From: Torymus aiolomorphi | Taxonomy: Eukaryota > Arthropoda > Insecta > Hymenoptera > Torymidae | Assembly: GCA_036365515.1 (NCBI GenBank) | Contig: CM070876.1 | Span: forward strand, 35,161,195-35,225,194 | Length of the DNA stretch: 64,000 nt | Direction: 5' to 3' | In this document: piece by piece, positions 10,428-25,371 of the stretch | Layout: each line of letters starts with the position of its first letter | How positions within the stretch are numbered: the stretch's first letter is position 1 | Translations under genes and position numbers: made by a program | Notes under the pieces: model-generated | Told to the model about the DNA's origin: nothing | What the model saw: only the letters and a program-made list of their open reading frames with translations | Databases searched by the model: none

Positions 10428-11684
10428 GTGAAACGTGCTATACGACGAGTCGAGGATGAGAGAGAAGTAGAGGGAGTAAGAGAGAGCGAGAGAGAATGAA
10501 TGAGAACCTTTCCTCCTTTTCCCTTATCTCTGCTTCTCGCTCTTGACGTCAAGGTCCGCGCGCCTGTAATAAAATTGATTCTCAAACTCGGAGAATTGTT
10601 AAGGGTTCGCTGACTTTCTCACTTAACTCGTCGGCAATTCAGTAGGTATAGGCAGGACGCGATCGTAGACAAGGCAAGATAGTGAACGTTTGAGGTATAT
10701 AAGAGTCGAATGTCCCACGAAAATAAGAGTTCCTATTACACAGAGAAAAAATATTCTTGAAATTGACCGTATTCGGAGAATTTACAGATTTAAGATCCTG
10801 TGGCGCTTCATTTTTCTGATTCTGGTAGCATGCCCGTTTATCGACGTCGTTGTCAAATAAACAATTTGAAAAAAGGTCCGCGTTGATCTGAGGTTAAGTA
10901 AGCTCTGCGATGAGTTTGCGGACACTGTATTTCCGCAGCAACGAACGCTGGACGTGTGATTGAAATTCTATTTTCGAATCATCACGAATAACCACGAAAA
11001 ACAGAGAAGAATAGAGGGCTTTCAGTCAGATAGCAACACAAGGCTTAAATTCATAGGAACAGCATGAGAGTTTAGAAGTCATATTTAAGGAAGTTATATC
11101 TCCATTATGAATGTGTCAGTATTTGCGAGACGATAATTATATGAAAGAGGAGTCTGTTTTGCTATTATACTGAAGAGAAATTTGATATAGTAGACGCTGT
11201 CTATCGTACTGTTTTCTAACAGTGAAACTGATTTTTATAAGTTGAATAAACAATTAAATTCAGGGCCAATATAAAATAATGTACATTTTGCAGAGTACTT
11301 TATTTATCATTAATTTACTTACTTGGTAGTCATTAAAACCGCTGCTGAATTAATGGCTTTAAACTTTCTTAAACATAATAATATATTCTTTCATGATATC
11401 AACTATCGGTTTCATAAATAAATAGTATATTCTTTCACTAAACTTTTAACGATTAATCGTACACTTTTTGAAACCCCTTCGAAAAAGGAACAAAATAAAT
11501 TATAGCGTCAAGCATGGTGTATAAAAATTGAAAAAATCTATAGCCTCAAGTATCTTTGAAACGTATGAATCTTTTTTTCTAGAATTAAAGGGGTTTAAAA
11601 CATTATCTTTATGCACAGTTTCATTAAAACAACTTTATTTTTATTCGGCTCCTGTTATTGATCAACAGCTAAAACCTATTTTTA
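10428..11684. other. Upstream region of the UGT gene; GA-rich, no gene recognised
   Basis: Immediately upstream (minus strand) of the UGT start is a CT-rich leader (GA-rich on the plus strand, 10452-10505). A TATATAAG word occurs on the plus strand at about 10695, without a convincing initiator 30 nt on. The UGT promoter should be in this interval but I cannot place it. Confidence 0.4.
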
Positions 11685-12420
11685 GGCACGATCGCTTCTC
11701 GGAAGAGCCTTACATTTTTTGCCAGAGCGAAAATTGTAACACTTCAAATTCTGAAAAATTACAATCTAAAAACTATTTCCCACCAAAAACGAGTCCATTT
11801 TACGGGTTTCCGTGGATGTATGTATGTCTGTACATATATACGTGATCCAGTAACCGGATTATCTCCATGAATTTTGATCAGATCTGATCTGAAATGATAC
11901 CACACCTTTATTTTAAAAATATAGATTTTTAAGCGTAATGTATCGAAAATTAATTTTCAGTATAAATGTTACACATGCTTATGCTAGAACTAATTAAAAC
12001 ACATCTTTTTAATATTGAATATTTTTTTGTACAATCAATTCCTGATGAGCTAGAACCACAAAAACTATTTTTAAAGCCAAAATGTATCTAATATGATCGA
12101 TTTTCGGTTAAAACTTAGCAGGATTTGATTTTACACGGAAATGTTAAATGCAAAAGTTATAGATAATATTGAAGCAAAACTTTTTCTGCCTGGATATTTT
12201 TCTACATAATCAATTCCTGGCGAGCTAGACCCATAAACATGATTTTTTTAAGACCTGTATCACCTGAAATAGTAGATTTTCGCTTATAATTCAACAGAAA
12301 TATTGAACACAAATGTGGTTTTTCGAAGCATCGTGTTATAAAATAATATATTAGTATCTAAGATGTGATAATTTTTGCAATGGTGAAGATATGACTCTCT
12401 TGGGTAGTAGTGGTCGTGCC
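11685..12420 (+). mobile_element. TIR element, GGCACGACCGCT family, copy 1 (736 bp)
   Basis: Ends GGCACGATCGCTTCT (left) and AGTAGTGGTCGTGCC (right) are inverted terminal repeats, flanked on both sides by TTA (possible 3-bp target duplication). The interior (ACACTTCAAATTCTG..., CAATTCCTGGCGAGCTAGAC) recurs in opposite orientation in the copy at 36174-37288 and in a fragment near 20430-20600. No transposase, so non-autonomous. Confidence 0.75.
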
Positions 12421-15340
12421 TTATATTATGTAAAAACGAAGTTTTTGCATAGACAGCGGTGGGTTGGGCAGTGAGCGAAACGAGGTGCGCAGGGACGCGC
12501 GGCCTAGTTAAAAATTAATTTTTCTTATTAACTAATGTATAATATAATCTCTAGCAATGTTAACGGTTAAAGTACTTTATAAGTTGAATGATAAAAAGAA
12601 TTTTTTAATATTTGCTACTGATTTTTTAAAAAACGAATAAAAAAATAGCATAATTCTGTCAATTAGACAGACGATAGATGCTTTAATTTTTAAGCAAAGA
12701 AAATGTAGTTAATTAAAAGGGTTTCCAAAGTTTTTCTTTAATATAAATAAATTAAAAATCTGAAATTTGAAAATCTAGTAGCCATAAAACGAAAGGAATT
12801 CGATTATAGATACAAACATTTTTTTGATGTTTGCAGATTTTTGCAGAATAATCTATTTTTCTCGAGATTAATGATAATAGTTAATTATTCCACACCAACA
12901 TTTTATCTATAATGTAATGGATATACACAGTAAAACTATTACTTATAAAATACAAATAAAAAAGGTGAATTTATGCATTAATGTCAAAACTTTTTTTCAC
13001 CGTCACTATTCTTTCCCATGAAGAATTAATTTTCAAAGTCGTTTATTTTTGCGTTTTTTTTTATTCGCGCAAAAAATACAAATTCGTTGTAAAGTTACTA
13101 TTGACAAGATATGAATTTTTATATAAGTTATATAATAGAATACTAGCCAGTAATGAACCTTCCTCGCGAAGGCTCTCTTCTCGAGTGTACCTTTAAAATG
13201 AATTCATGTGCATATGGATGAATGCCAACTATGAAATGTAATAAAATTAAAAGTAATATATTGGCATTACAATTTATACATACAAATTGGCAAGGAGAGC
13301 GGTGCACCTCTGGATCATGAATTCGACTAAAACTTCAGGATGTCATTCTTTGGGTAAAAAGAAAACTAATCCATGTTTTAGAATTTTGTCCTCTGGCTCT
13401 AGGGACAAAGATAGAGAATGTTTTCAAAATATCCCGGGTTAATGGGTGCCTATCTGAAGTTTAATTTACTCAAAATAATATAAATATAATATAAAGTATC
13501 AGTATGATAATCCTGACTTGTATGAAACTATGCCTTGTTACTAATGTACAAACGTAGCAGCAGCAATATTGTTAGCAATATGATTGTCAAGTATTAAAAT
13601 AGCCCATTGAAGGGTAATTAGAATAAAAATATTATGAAGCTTAAATTTAAAAAATAAAGAAAAAAAAAGAAAACGAAAATTAGCATAAAAATTTAGAGCT
13701 GTTCTGTATAACAGCTACAATTTATTTAGCGCTTTCTGTGTAGCCAATGTAATTTAGTTGTCAATTTTACTAATTTACAGTTATAGAGCGGCAGTAACAT
13801 TTTTGGAGCCTGGTAAAATAGGATAATATCGGCACCAGAGTCTGGGGGAGGGGCGTGTGACTGGAAATTATTTCTCGGTCGCCCACGAACCTGACGCAGG
13901 CATTGCGTGCGCCATGTAGCTTATTATTTCTCGCTTTATCTACACTACCATAGACCACACAGGCGTAGTGAAAGTGTGGAAAGATAATTGTTTCAACTAA
14001 ATGTTTCTTGAGATCTCGTGATAGTGGTCGGGTAAAGAATTTAAGATTGATACGTAGTGATCCATTCTCTGAAGTAATAAGATTACTTGATTTTTCTAAA
14101 CTAGATTTGGGGTAATCAAAATGCCTTATAGAGGAACTTCACTTCCATTTGGTAGAGTAAAGTTTTCTCTTAGATAGAAATTTTAGGAATAGTAAAAAGA
14201 TCCAGCCTGGACGTTAAGAGAGATCTGCCTAGAAGCATGGCTTTGCATTTATTGACGTTAAGCGTAAGGTCATTTTCAGATAGGGCGCGTGTCCTTTAGC
14301 GCAATGAGGTTTTTCACTTTAGCAAGAGGCATAAACAAAAAGTGTCCAGGCCTCTGGATCAGGGATTTTCCTGAGATTGAACAGAGACAGTCAGTGCCTC
14401 AAAAAAAAAAAAGATACCCGTGTCTTCCCATTTGATCTCACAGATCCTAGGAACTCTTGTATTCACCGAAATCCAAAAAATTAGCCATATTCATCATATG
14501 CGCTGATAAACGCTATGCAAACTCGAATCACTATTCATTCTTTCAGTGAAACACCATAAACTAGTTATTTTTACGTTAATTACAACTGATTTGTGTTGAT
14601 TTTATATTGGGATAAGTGAACACACACCTAATTTATCCATTTTAATATTACAAGCGTCTAAACATTCTAAAAATACTAACAAACTTTTCAGGTTGTTTTT
14701 TTCCCAAATATACACATAACTTTAACTTCCACCACTATAAACTGTCAATTTTAATATGCCTGAACATTTAAAATAAATCTTCATACCATAGCACTATATG
14801 AAAAAAATCCGCGGCCAATTCATTGTCACATGGCTTCCTCAAACTTAATTTACTGATTCCTTTAATAAATTTTTAATGCCAAAATTTAAAATTATTAGAC
14901 CAATTTATGACATAATCCTAATTTTATTCATTTATGAAGATTAAAAACTATTAATTTTTAAATTATGTACAAAAAATGAATAAAATAATTGATTGTAATA
15001 ATAACTTCAAAACCTTTTAAAATTACTAAATCATGAGCTACCGTAGCGGCCCTCGTGGTAAATATACAAAGCCACAAGGGTATATTTTAAGTTTTAAGTT
15101 CCTTAACCTGACCTATGTTGAAAAATGTATTTGCGCACATACATTATACAAGTTAGGTATATATGAATAGAGTTTGTTAAGAGATTTATTATAGACAATG
15201 GTTCATTACAAATGATTATTTCCTTTACGAGAAAACGAATTTTGAAATTTCATTTTTTAGTTTCGCAACGAAAACTGATAGTGTTTTTCCCCTACTTACA
15301 TTACGATGTATTGCTATACATATAGATGGCCTATCTATAT
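12421..15340. other. Repeat-derived AT-rich DNA, no gene seen
   Basis: Holds a fragment of the CTCCGGATCAT element family at about 13308-13450 (CTCTGGATCATGAATT, then AAAACTTCAGGATGT), a possible further scrap at about 14347, and at 14815-14890 a copy of a sequence found again at 20320-20390 (GCTTCCTCAAACTT, TTACTGATTCCTTTAAT). Short frames do not look like genes. Confidence 0.5.
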
Positions 15341-15349
15341 AGTAATAGT

Positions 15350-17300
<1,951 letters not shown>

Positions 17301-17374
<74 letters not shown>
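17301..17374. repeat. (TG)n microsatellite
   Basis: About 36 TG units followed by (TA)n, abutting the inverted fragment that ends at 17298. Confidence 0.95.
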
Positions 17375-17383
<9 letters not shown>

Positions 17384-17671
17384 CGAAACTGTCGCGTTAT
17401 GTATCTGTTTACAACAATATCTAAGCAACGAGATTCAAGTCAGACTTGGAATTTTATGTACACATAGAATATATAATAAGTAATGTTTTCGCGCAAGAAT
17501 GAAGTAGATTCATCGTTTCATTATTAAAATAGAGCGTCTTAAAAATATCGCTTTCGCAGACTTGATGTTTCGAGGGTTATGTACGCTCAGTGCGCCAGCG
17601 TGCACTCTCTATCTCTCTCGCTCAAAGCTGTATGTCTCTCTCTTGCCCAGGGAACCACCTTAAGTTACAGG

Positions 17672-17925
17672 GACGCGAAAGGACATGGAGGATCGCGGGG
17701 GGATAGTTTTCATTTTGCAGTTTTCAATGCGGAGGGACAATGCGGAGGGACGCTGAGGGATGCGAAGGGACGCGGAAGGACGCGGAGGGACAAGGCAGAC
17801 TCCAAATAACGCAAAAAAACAGTGAATTTTACGTTATTTTGTGGTGGGGACCTTGCGGAACGACGCGGGGGACGCGAAGGGACGCAGAGGGATGCGGAGG
17901 AACGCGGAGGGACGCGGAGGGTTAG
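17672..17925. repeat. ~10-bp minisatellite GGACGCGGAG
   Basis: Two blocks (about 17672-17800 and 17855-17925) of degenerate GGGACGCGGA units. Open frames on both strands over it are repeat artefacts. Just upstream, GGGAACCACCTTAA at about 17650 repeats the word at about 17250. Confidence 0.8.
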
Positions 17926-20040
17926 CATCTTAATTGAGCTTACAACTATATAGTATAGTGAGATATATGGCTGATTCTCTACAACTTATTGTGGATACCT
18001 CTGAATTTTTTCAGATTTTTTAGACCCATAGATTTGAAGATATCAGAGGTCAAAAATAGAATTTTCATGATTTTTTGCATTTTTCTTGCAATTTCAATTG
18101 ATAATTACTCTTTGAGGGTTTTATGTAAATTAACAAATTTTTTTAGAAAAGTTAGTAAATTTTCTCACTAAAAAGAAGGACCAATCATTAATATTGTATA
18201 TTTCATGCGAGTATGATAAAATTTCCTTAAAAACCTTAAAATGATGATAAAAAAAGACCGATCAAAGCTTTGACTATCAGAATTTTTGTGGAAGTAGGTT
18301 ATTTTATGTACAAACTGCCCTCGAATAGACCCAAATATACTGAAGCTTTGTTTTCTTCAAAAAAAATAAAAAAAACATGCTTTTTTTGAAAAAAAGAAAT
18401 CAATTTTTTATTGTTTTACATGCTTGAACAAGTTTCAAAGATGGCCATATGTACCGGGTAGTACTTACCAAATATTGAGAGAAAGTTTCAGTCAGTATAT
18501 GTAAAAAGAATTAGAAAAACATTACACAAGTTTTACTACACGTATAACTTATTGAATACTTTAAAATTTAGATGTTTAAATTCAGAAAAAAGTATCGCAG
18601 AAACACATTCATCATTTATACATAAGTCATATAATAAACAGCAATCAAAATTTGCATGAGGCACATAATTTGTTATAAAATTTTTTTTTATAATAACTTA
18701 AAGTTAAATAAAGTACTTAGTAATATTAGATATTGAAAAAAATGTCTTCAAAATTAACCGTAGTAGTGAAATACTAGTCCGAACGACTTATAAATTAAGG
18801 AACAGAAATTCTTTCATATTATTCTTACCAAAAATATTATGTAATCAAAAATATCCAGTTTATATGACATTATATTATATAATATCACATTATGAATTAA
18901 CAAGCATCTTCATTCAACCATGCTTTACGTACCAATTAGATCTATTACACTCACCTCTTTTTGTAGCTTTTTCTTGGCAGTATTTAATCAGGTGCATTTC
19001 CTCGCTACTCTTTGCCTAATACGCTACTAAATAAGTCTATTTCTCATTATTAATTGTTTTAACAATACATATTATTTCACTTCTTATATATTCAAAATAT
19101 TTGTTTTTGACATTAGAATATTGTCAGAACTATTTTTCAGTGATCTATGGATAAAGAGGACTCATCGGAACATGAATACATTAATTATTCTTTGAGTTAG
19201 AAAACTAAGGATGGACTGAAAATGTACAGCCATGCTCTAAGGCGACAATTGCTTGTATTGTAATTTAAATGAGAAATATTGGGAAAAAAGGTATTGTATG
19301 ACTTCAAACAAGATAATGTAAATTTAATAATAGTATTTTTGGGAAAAAGTATAATATATTTTACTATATAAAACCATTACTTAAGTGATAAAAATGTCTG
19401 AATGCTTATTTATAGGTCTAAATCAAGGTCTTATCGCCAAATAAGCAATTTAAGGGCTTTTACGTCATCAAATAAGGTAATATAAATTAATTAAGGATAC
19501 TTTCATTAGAGATTTTTATACATTTTACCATGTGATACCATAATCGAGCAAGTAATCATGGCTGTATGCTTGTTTATAGGTATTAAAGCAGGTTCATCCG
19601 CCAAAAGTGTAATTTTAGTGCAAAATACCATTCAATTTTTAAATAATTCAAGGGCTTGTATCTCAGGATCCTCAAAGCGTTAGGCTCTAGTATCGCACAG
19701 GCTTTCATTTTTAGGTAAAAGGAGAAAGATCCTGCGAGCTGGTGAGAATCCATGACCCGGACCTGATATACACTCCTTGTGAGTATTTATCTAATAGCCT
19801 CCGAAAAAATATGTACGAAAAGAAAATGACTAGTTTAAGAATGTGCTCTAACTTTTAGCAGATTTATGAACCCCGGGATATCAGCGAGATGTCACCTTTT
19901 TACGTGCTCGTCTGAAATAGAACCTTTTGACGCGCTTCGCCTTGATTTGTCCTTTTTACGTGCTCAGCTAAGATTTCACCTTTTTACGCGCTTCACCAAG
20001 ATGAAAACTTCATACGTGCTCAACTTGAATATGACCTTTT
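17926..20040. other. AT-rich DNA without recognised gene
   Basis: No exon, RNA gene or complete element was recognised. At 19890-20040 TTTTACGTGCTC/TTTTACGCGCTT words recur every ~40 bp, a short degenerate repeat. Confidence 0.4.
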
Positions 20041-20081
20041 CACCCTCTTCGTTTGGATTGATATTTTTTGTTAAATATGAA

Positions 20082-21685
20082 TGGATAGGAAATCAAAAAT
20101 ACTGTTAGAAAATGCTCCTACTTCCACTTATTTTTAAACCTCGCCTCAAAAAAAAAAAAATTTTTCGGTTTTTTCATATTTTTCTTTATTTTTTTAAACC
20201 GAATTAATATTGTTATCTGATTCAGACGAAAAAAACATGAATGGATACGAAGTCAAAGGTACTTTCAGAAAATGTTCCTACTTCCAACCGATTTCCAAAC
20301 CTCGCGTCAAAAAAAACCGCTGCCAATTCATTGGCACGTAGCTTCCTCAAACTTGATTTACTGATTCCTTTAATTAATTTTTACTTCCAATATTTAAAAT
20401 TTCATACTTTATTTTGTACGATGTAAACGGCTTAAAATCGTTTTTATAAGTCTAACAACTCGTCAGGAGTTGATTTTACACGAGAATATTAAATAGTAAA
20501 ATTTTTTGTTTTAATATTATCCACAACTTTTGTATTTAACATTTTCGTGTAAAATCAAATCCAATCAAGTTATAGCCAAAAATCGCCCATTTTATTTATA
20601 ACTCCTCAAATATTTTAAATATAAAAGTTGTCGATAATATTGACATAAAACTTTTTCCCATTTAACATATTTCTCTTTCAAATGCTACCCATCACATTCA
20701 GATACATAGAGCCATCCTCAATACATTTAAAAAAAATTGGGAAAATTTTATGGAAAATATTAACTTGAAATTTTTTTAAATATCTTTGAAATTTAAGGAC
20801 CAATCATTTTGCCCGAATAACTCGACCGAAAACTATCCAAAATCCACCTCTACGAGGAATTTTGAAGCGCTTAAGTCAATTTTTACTCCCGCAATAGTTG
20901 GACATACCAAACTCATTTTTTTCATTTTTCAATGTTTACGTTTTTATTAATAACAAAAGAACCGTAATAGCTAGACAAATAATTTTTTTAGAAAATATAG
21001 GTCTTGAAATTCTCTTTCGAATGCCGCCCACCCGATTCAAATACATAAAGCCGTTCTCGAGAAATTACGATTTAAAAAAAAGTGAAAAAAGTTTTAACCT
21101 CAAATATCTCCAAAATTTATGGATCAATTCTTTTGCCCAAAGAACTCAATCGATTGTGATACAAAATGTACCACTAAAAAAAAATTTCAAACTGATTAAG
21201 CCAATTTTACTCTAGTTATTGAACGACAAAAAAAACACTTTTTTTTATAAATTATTTTTTTTCTCCAAAAATAATGAATAAAAAAACCTAAAAATTTAGT
21301 AAGTTATAGTACTCAGTATTCTTTATAACCAAAAAATATTCATGTTAATATCTTTTTTAATTTTGAAATATAACCTATTTACTAAAAATGACGTTTTCAT
21401 GAATAACTTATGACGAAATATAGCTAACGGCTTTTTTTTTTTTTTAAATTGTAGAAAATTTTATTCTGCATACAGAGAATTTATCGTATATAAATAATAT
21501 TTGTTCTAAATATAAAAAAAATTGAAAATAAAAATTTTGAAAATTTAAAAATGGCGATAAAAAACAAAAAAATCGATTTTGACAAAAATAAAATATTGAC
21601 CCCAATTGTTGAAGCAAAATCTGAAAAAATGATCACTCTCTCGTTAAAATCGGTTGAGTAGATCATGAGATATCAGAGTATACGG

Positions 21686-21757
<72 letters not shown>

Positions 21758-22243
21758 CCATACGGACATTTTCTAAAAATGGTGTATTTCGATTCCAAAT
21801 TTTCTATACAACATTCCTAAGACATTATCTCACAAACTTTTTTTTTTACTATCACAAAGCTTCCTCTAGGAGGAAGCAAAATTATTTTCGATTCTTTCAT
21901 GTTTCTTTATTTTTTTGACAAACTTAATATTATCCAATTAGAACGGAAAAAATAGAAATGGATTGGAAATCAAAAGTACTTTTAGAAAATGCTCCTATTT
22001 ATAACCGATTTTTAAACCTCGCGTAGAAAAGAATTATTTTTGATTATTTTATATTTTTCTCTATTTCTTTTAACCGACTTAATATTATCCGATTGGGCCG
22101 AAAAAATATGGATAGGTAGAGAATTTCAAGACCTTTGAGAAAGTGGATCTACTTCTTACAGACTTTTAAACCCAGCGACGAGAAAAACTATTTTCGATTT
22201 TTTCCTATTTTTCTTTATTTTTTTTTTTTAATTGACTTAATAT
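20082..22243. repeat. ~155-bp dispersed/tandem repeat, two pairs
   Basis: Units start at about 20082 and 20239, and again at about 21957 and 22112 (AATGGATAGGAAATCAAA, AATGCTCCTAC, TTTTTAAACCTCGC, CTTAATATTATCCGATT). The pairs are separated by 1.7 kb with other repeats. The last unit is interrupted at 22243 by the LTR retrotransposon and resumes at 27962. Confidence 0.7.
21600..21886 (-). repeat. Hairpin-headed, microsatellite-bearing repeat, copy 2
   Basis: In minus orientation it starts with the GCTTCCTC/GAGGAAGC hairpin (21859-21877) and GCTTTGTGATAG, and contains a (CA)n tract (about 21698-21756 on the plus strand). It ends in a region equivalent to ATATCTC...GACCGATTTT (on plus, AAAATCGGTTGAGTAGATCA). 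The left limit is approximate. Confidence 0.65.
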
Positions 22244-22464
22244 TGTTATGTTATTGGTCTACTGTCATCAAACATGAGAAGAACGAAAGCGTTGCTAAGC
22301 GATTAGTTTGTTGTTCTCGACTCGATTTAGTTTTTTCAGTTTAGTTGATTCGAGAGCTTGTTGATAACACGTTTTGATCTTTTGTATTTATGATCTTGAA
22401 TAAATTACATTCTTATTCTTTATAAATAGTTGTTATTATTTATTGTGTGTGTGAGTGTGTAACA
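22244..22464 (+). repeat. 5' LTR
   Basis: Starts TGTTATG and ends TGTAACA. It shares CTACTGTCATCAAACATGAG through TATTATTTAT with the 3' LTR, with only scattered differences. AATAAATTACATTC (about 22398-22411) is a plausible poly(A) region. The next bases contain TGGGGGTTTATCC, a possible primer-binding site for which I cannot name the tRNA. Confidence 0.85.
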
Positions 22465-22498
22465 TTTTGGGGGTTTATCCGAAGATTTTAAAGACGAA

Positions 22499-23505
22499 AT
22501 GGAGCGATTTGAGAAGTCAACGAAAACGACGCGTACACCTTTCCACACGGAAAAAAATTTAGGAATAATATGGGTTAGAGATTTGGGAATATGGAAGTTC
22601 AAAGTGTAATTGGACTAAATCAAGACATAGATTGATTTTTCATGAGTCAAACAACGTAGCATAAAAGTTCAAATATGTTTGAACTCTATGATTCGAAACA
22701 ATTGCTGAACGCAGCCCGACTTTTGTATTACTATAGTTCAACGCACGTTGAACTGCTATAGTCAGATGTTCGACGCGTCACACTTCGATGTTTTGACTCT
22801 CACGGTCCAAAGCTTTAAAGTACCCGGGTTCAAACACGATTGAACTTATGTAAACTGATTTTCGGCATTTAATAACTAGATATTTCAATTACCCTTATGT
22901 AAAATAAAAAATGAGTAATGAGGTTTTATATCTGACATTTATATATGAAGTGCAAAAATTATAAACTATAAAACGTTTTAATTCATAAATATCAAAAATT
23001 GATTTGTATGAGTTCAGTAGTGTCTGAACTCGAGTACTTCAAAGCTTTGGACCGTGAGAGTCGAAACATCGAAGTGTGCCGCGTCGAACATTTGACTATA
23101 GAAGTTCAACACGCGTTGAACTATAATAATACCAAAATCGGACGACATTCAGCAATTGTTTGAAATCATAGAGTTCAAAATACATTGAACTTTTATGATA
23201 CAAGTTTTGTCATAATTTACTTCAAAAATAGTAATAAATTAATCAAGTATACTTAAAGTATATTAGTTCAAAAAATGTTGTACTTATACGTTCCAAAATT
23301 TCTTTCCGTGCAGACGAGGGCCAGAGCACAGGCTGCTGCCGAAGCTGCTGCCGCCGAAGTTGTTGCTGCCGAAATTGCTGCGGCCAACACCACCGATGCC
23401 AATACCGTTGCTGCTGCTGAAAATTTAAGCCAACATCAAACAGGTACTCCTAACCCTGCAATTTCTGATCCGGAAATCGTGTTAAACTTTCAGGAACAAG
23501 TTTGA
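22499..23505 (+). pseudogene. N-terminal ORF of the LTR element (Ala/Glu-rich), split by an insertion
   Basis: An ATG at 22499 opens a short reading frame that is cut at 22545 by the CACGG element and continues after 23310. Removing that element plus one copy of its 2-bp duplication leaves the frame in register. The rest is Ala/Glu-rich (QAAAEAAAAEVVAAE) and stops at 23503-23505. No nucleocapsid motif. Probably the remnant of gag or the pol leader. Confidence 0.6.
22546..23310. mobile_element. CACGG-ended inverted-repeat element inside the retrotransposon (765 bp)
   Basis: Ends CACGGAAAAAAATTT and AAATTTCTTTCCGTG are inverted, with a CA dinucleotide on each side (22544-45, 23311-12). Long subterminal arms are inverted too: GAATCATAG/CTATGATTC-like text near 22690 and 23170, and CACTTCGATG...GGTCCAAAGCTTT near 22785-22815 against AAAGCTTTGGACC...CATCGAAGTG near 23040-23078. 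No transposase. Together with 33147-33928 and 55880-56235 it forms a CACNG-ended group with 2-bp target duplications. Confidence 0.8.
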
Positions 23506-23790
23506 CATTCAATGAAAAAGCTCCTAATGACGATGCTGTTGAACCTGATTGTTCGAACACACGTGTTTGTGGGGTTCTTGGAAATTTAAAGAATTTCGAG
23601 TTTGATGACAGTGTAGATAAGAAATCATGTATTTTGAAAATAGATTCAGGTTCAGATGTGACCATTTTAAATTATAAATTTGTTGAGCCACGCTGTCATC
23701 GGATTCCCCTTGATGGACCAAATCTGAAATATCCCACTGGTGAAGATGTTCCTGTCAAGTTTAAAACAGTTGTCCGAATTGATTTAGGCT
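23502..23790 (+). pseudogene. Retroviral-type aspartic protease remnant
   Basis: Contains the active-site text KIDSGSDVTILN (D-S-G variant of D-T/S-G) followed by about 40 residues. The frame ends at a TAG (23790-92) and is followed by VFVADISDDWILGCDFL, the conserved ILG segment near the end of such proteases (23805-23870). Broken by a stop between the two parts. Confidence 0.7.
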
Positions 23791-24083
23791 AGCATTCAAT
23801 ACAGATGATCGTTTTTGTTGCAGATATTTCTGACGATTGGATACTTGGGTGTGATTTCTTGAGTAAAACTGGAATTACAGAGTCAATAAATAAAATTTTC
23901 CATAATACTCCAAGCACAATTGACAGTAATACTGACGAACAGAGATGTTGTAGAATTATGGAATGGGCTAGGGAAATACCAGATTTGTTGAAAAATGTTT
24001 TCGAAGATAATTTCCGGAATTTAGATTTGTCACAGAAACAGAAATTTGCCCATGTTAACACAGCTTTAAGTTAATTTCTAGTA

Positions 24084-24880
24084 TATTTTCGAAGATGATG
24101 ATGGTGCAGGAAAGTGTAATCTCGTTAAGTACAAAATTGAACTTAGCGATCCTCGTCCTATCAAACAATCGGTTCGTCCTCTTCCTTTTCATTTATAAAC
24201 AGAGATTATCGAAGAATCTTCTATTTCTCGGTGTTCTCCAGTAATATTGAAAAAGAAAAAGGATGGCATTTGGAGATTTTGCGTAGATTTCTGAAAATTA
24301 AATGATAGGACGATTAAAGATTCATCCATTACCTAGTATTGACCAAACTCTACATAAATTAGCTCGTAAGTTTTGGTTCTCGACCTCGACTTTAGATCTT
24401 AAAAGCGGGTGTTGGCAAGTTAAGATTCGCCCAGAAGATAGAGAAAAGACAGCTTTTTCAATTGGTAATGGTTTGTGGCATTTCGTCATTATGGCTTTTG
24501 GACTATGCAATGCTCCAGCTACTTTTGAACGATTGATGGAGAAAATACTCCGAGATCTTCTAAATGATATCTGTTTAATTTATCTAGATGATGTTATGGT
24601 TATGGCTAAATCGTTCGACGAGATGTTAGATAATATGCGTACGATTTTTGTAAGAATCCGAAATTCCAATTTGAAGCTGAATAGAAAAAATGCATTTTCT
24701 TTTAACGCGAGGTTGAGTACCTAGAGCACATTGTCTCAGAAACAGAAAAAAGACAGATCCTAAGAAGATAGAGTCTATGGTTACTTGGCCGATTCCTTCA
24801 TGTAAGAAACAGGTAAAAAGTTTCGTAAGTCTATGTTCTTACTATAGGCACTTCATTAGGGGATTTCTTCTATTACTAAA
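24084..24880 (+). pseudogene. Reverse transcriptase remnant
   Basis: Recognisable blocks in order: WRFCVDF then a stop then KLND (24270-24303), TLDLKSGCWQVKIRPEDREK (about 24388-24450), FGLCNAPATFERLM (24499-24540) and the catalytic box CLIYLDDVMV (24570-24600). Then EYL and LCSYYRHFIRG follow with frame breaks. Several stops, so non-functional. Confidence 0.85.
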
Positions 24881-25371
24881 CCTCTTTATCGATTAACTGA
24901 AAAGAAAGCTAAATTCGATTGGACAGGTTACTGTCAGAAATCACTTTTACACTTAAAACAATTTCTATCAACTCCACCAAATCTAGCTTTTCCTCGTACA
25001 GATTTACCTTTCATTTTGGATACAGATGCTTCTGATCATGGAATAAGTGCAGTTTTGTCACAGATTCAAAAGGGAATAGAAAGAGTCATTGGTTATTACA
25101 GCCGTGTTCTGACTAAAGCTGAGAGAAATTAATGTGTTACTTATCGTGAATTATTAGCAGTAGTAGATTCAGTCCAAAATTTCCACTATTATTTATGTGG
25201 AAAACCTTTCTCCATTCGTACTGATTATTCTGCATTGACATGACTTCTTTCTTTCAAGAACTTAGGTGGTCAATTGGCTAGATGGGTAGGTAAATTAGAT
25301 CAGTATGACTTTAAGATTCTACATCGGAAAGCTACTTTTCATGGCAATGCAGATGGTCTCTCTAGGTGACC
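24881..25371 (+). pseudogene. RNase H remnant of the LTR element
   Basis: KPLYRLTEKKAKFDW (about 24878-24922), FILDTDASDHGISAVLSQIQ (about 25013-25070; the first Asp is catalytic in the family), ELLAVVDSV and NADGLSR (ending 25365). In-frame stops at about 25131 and 25242. Confidence 0.8.

Noticed and set aside
11528..11845. 105-codon plus-strand ORF
   Set aside because: Runs into the GGCACGACCGCT TIR element; no recognisable protein.
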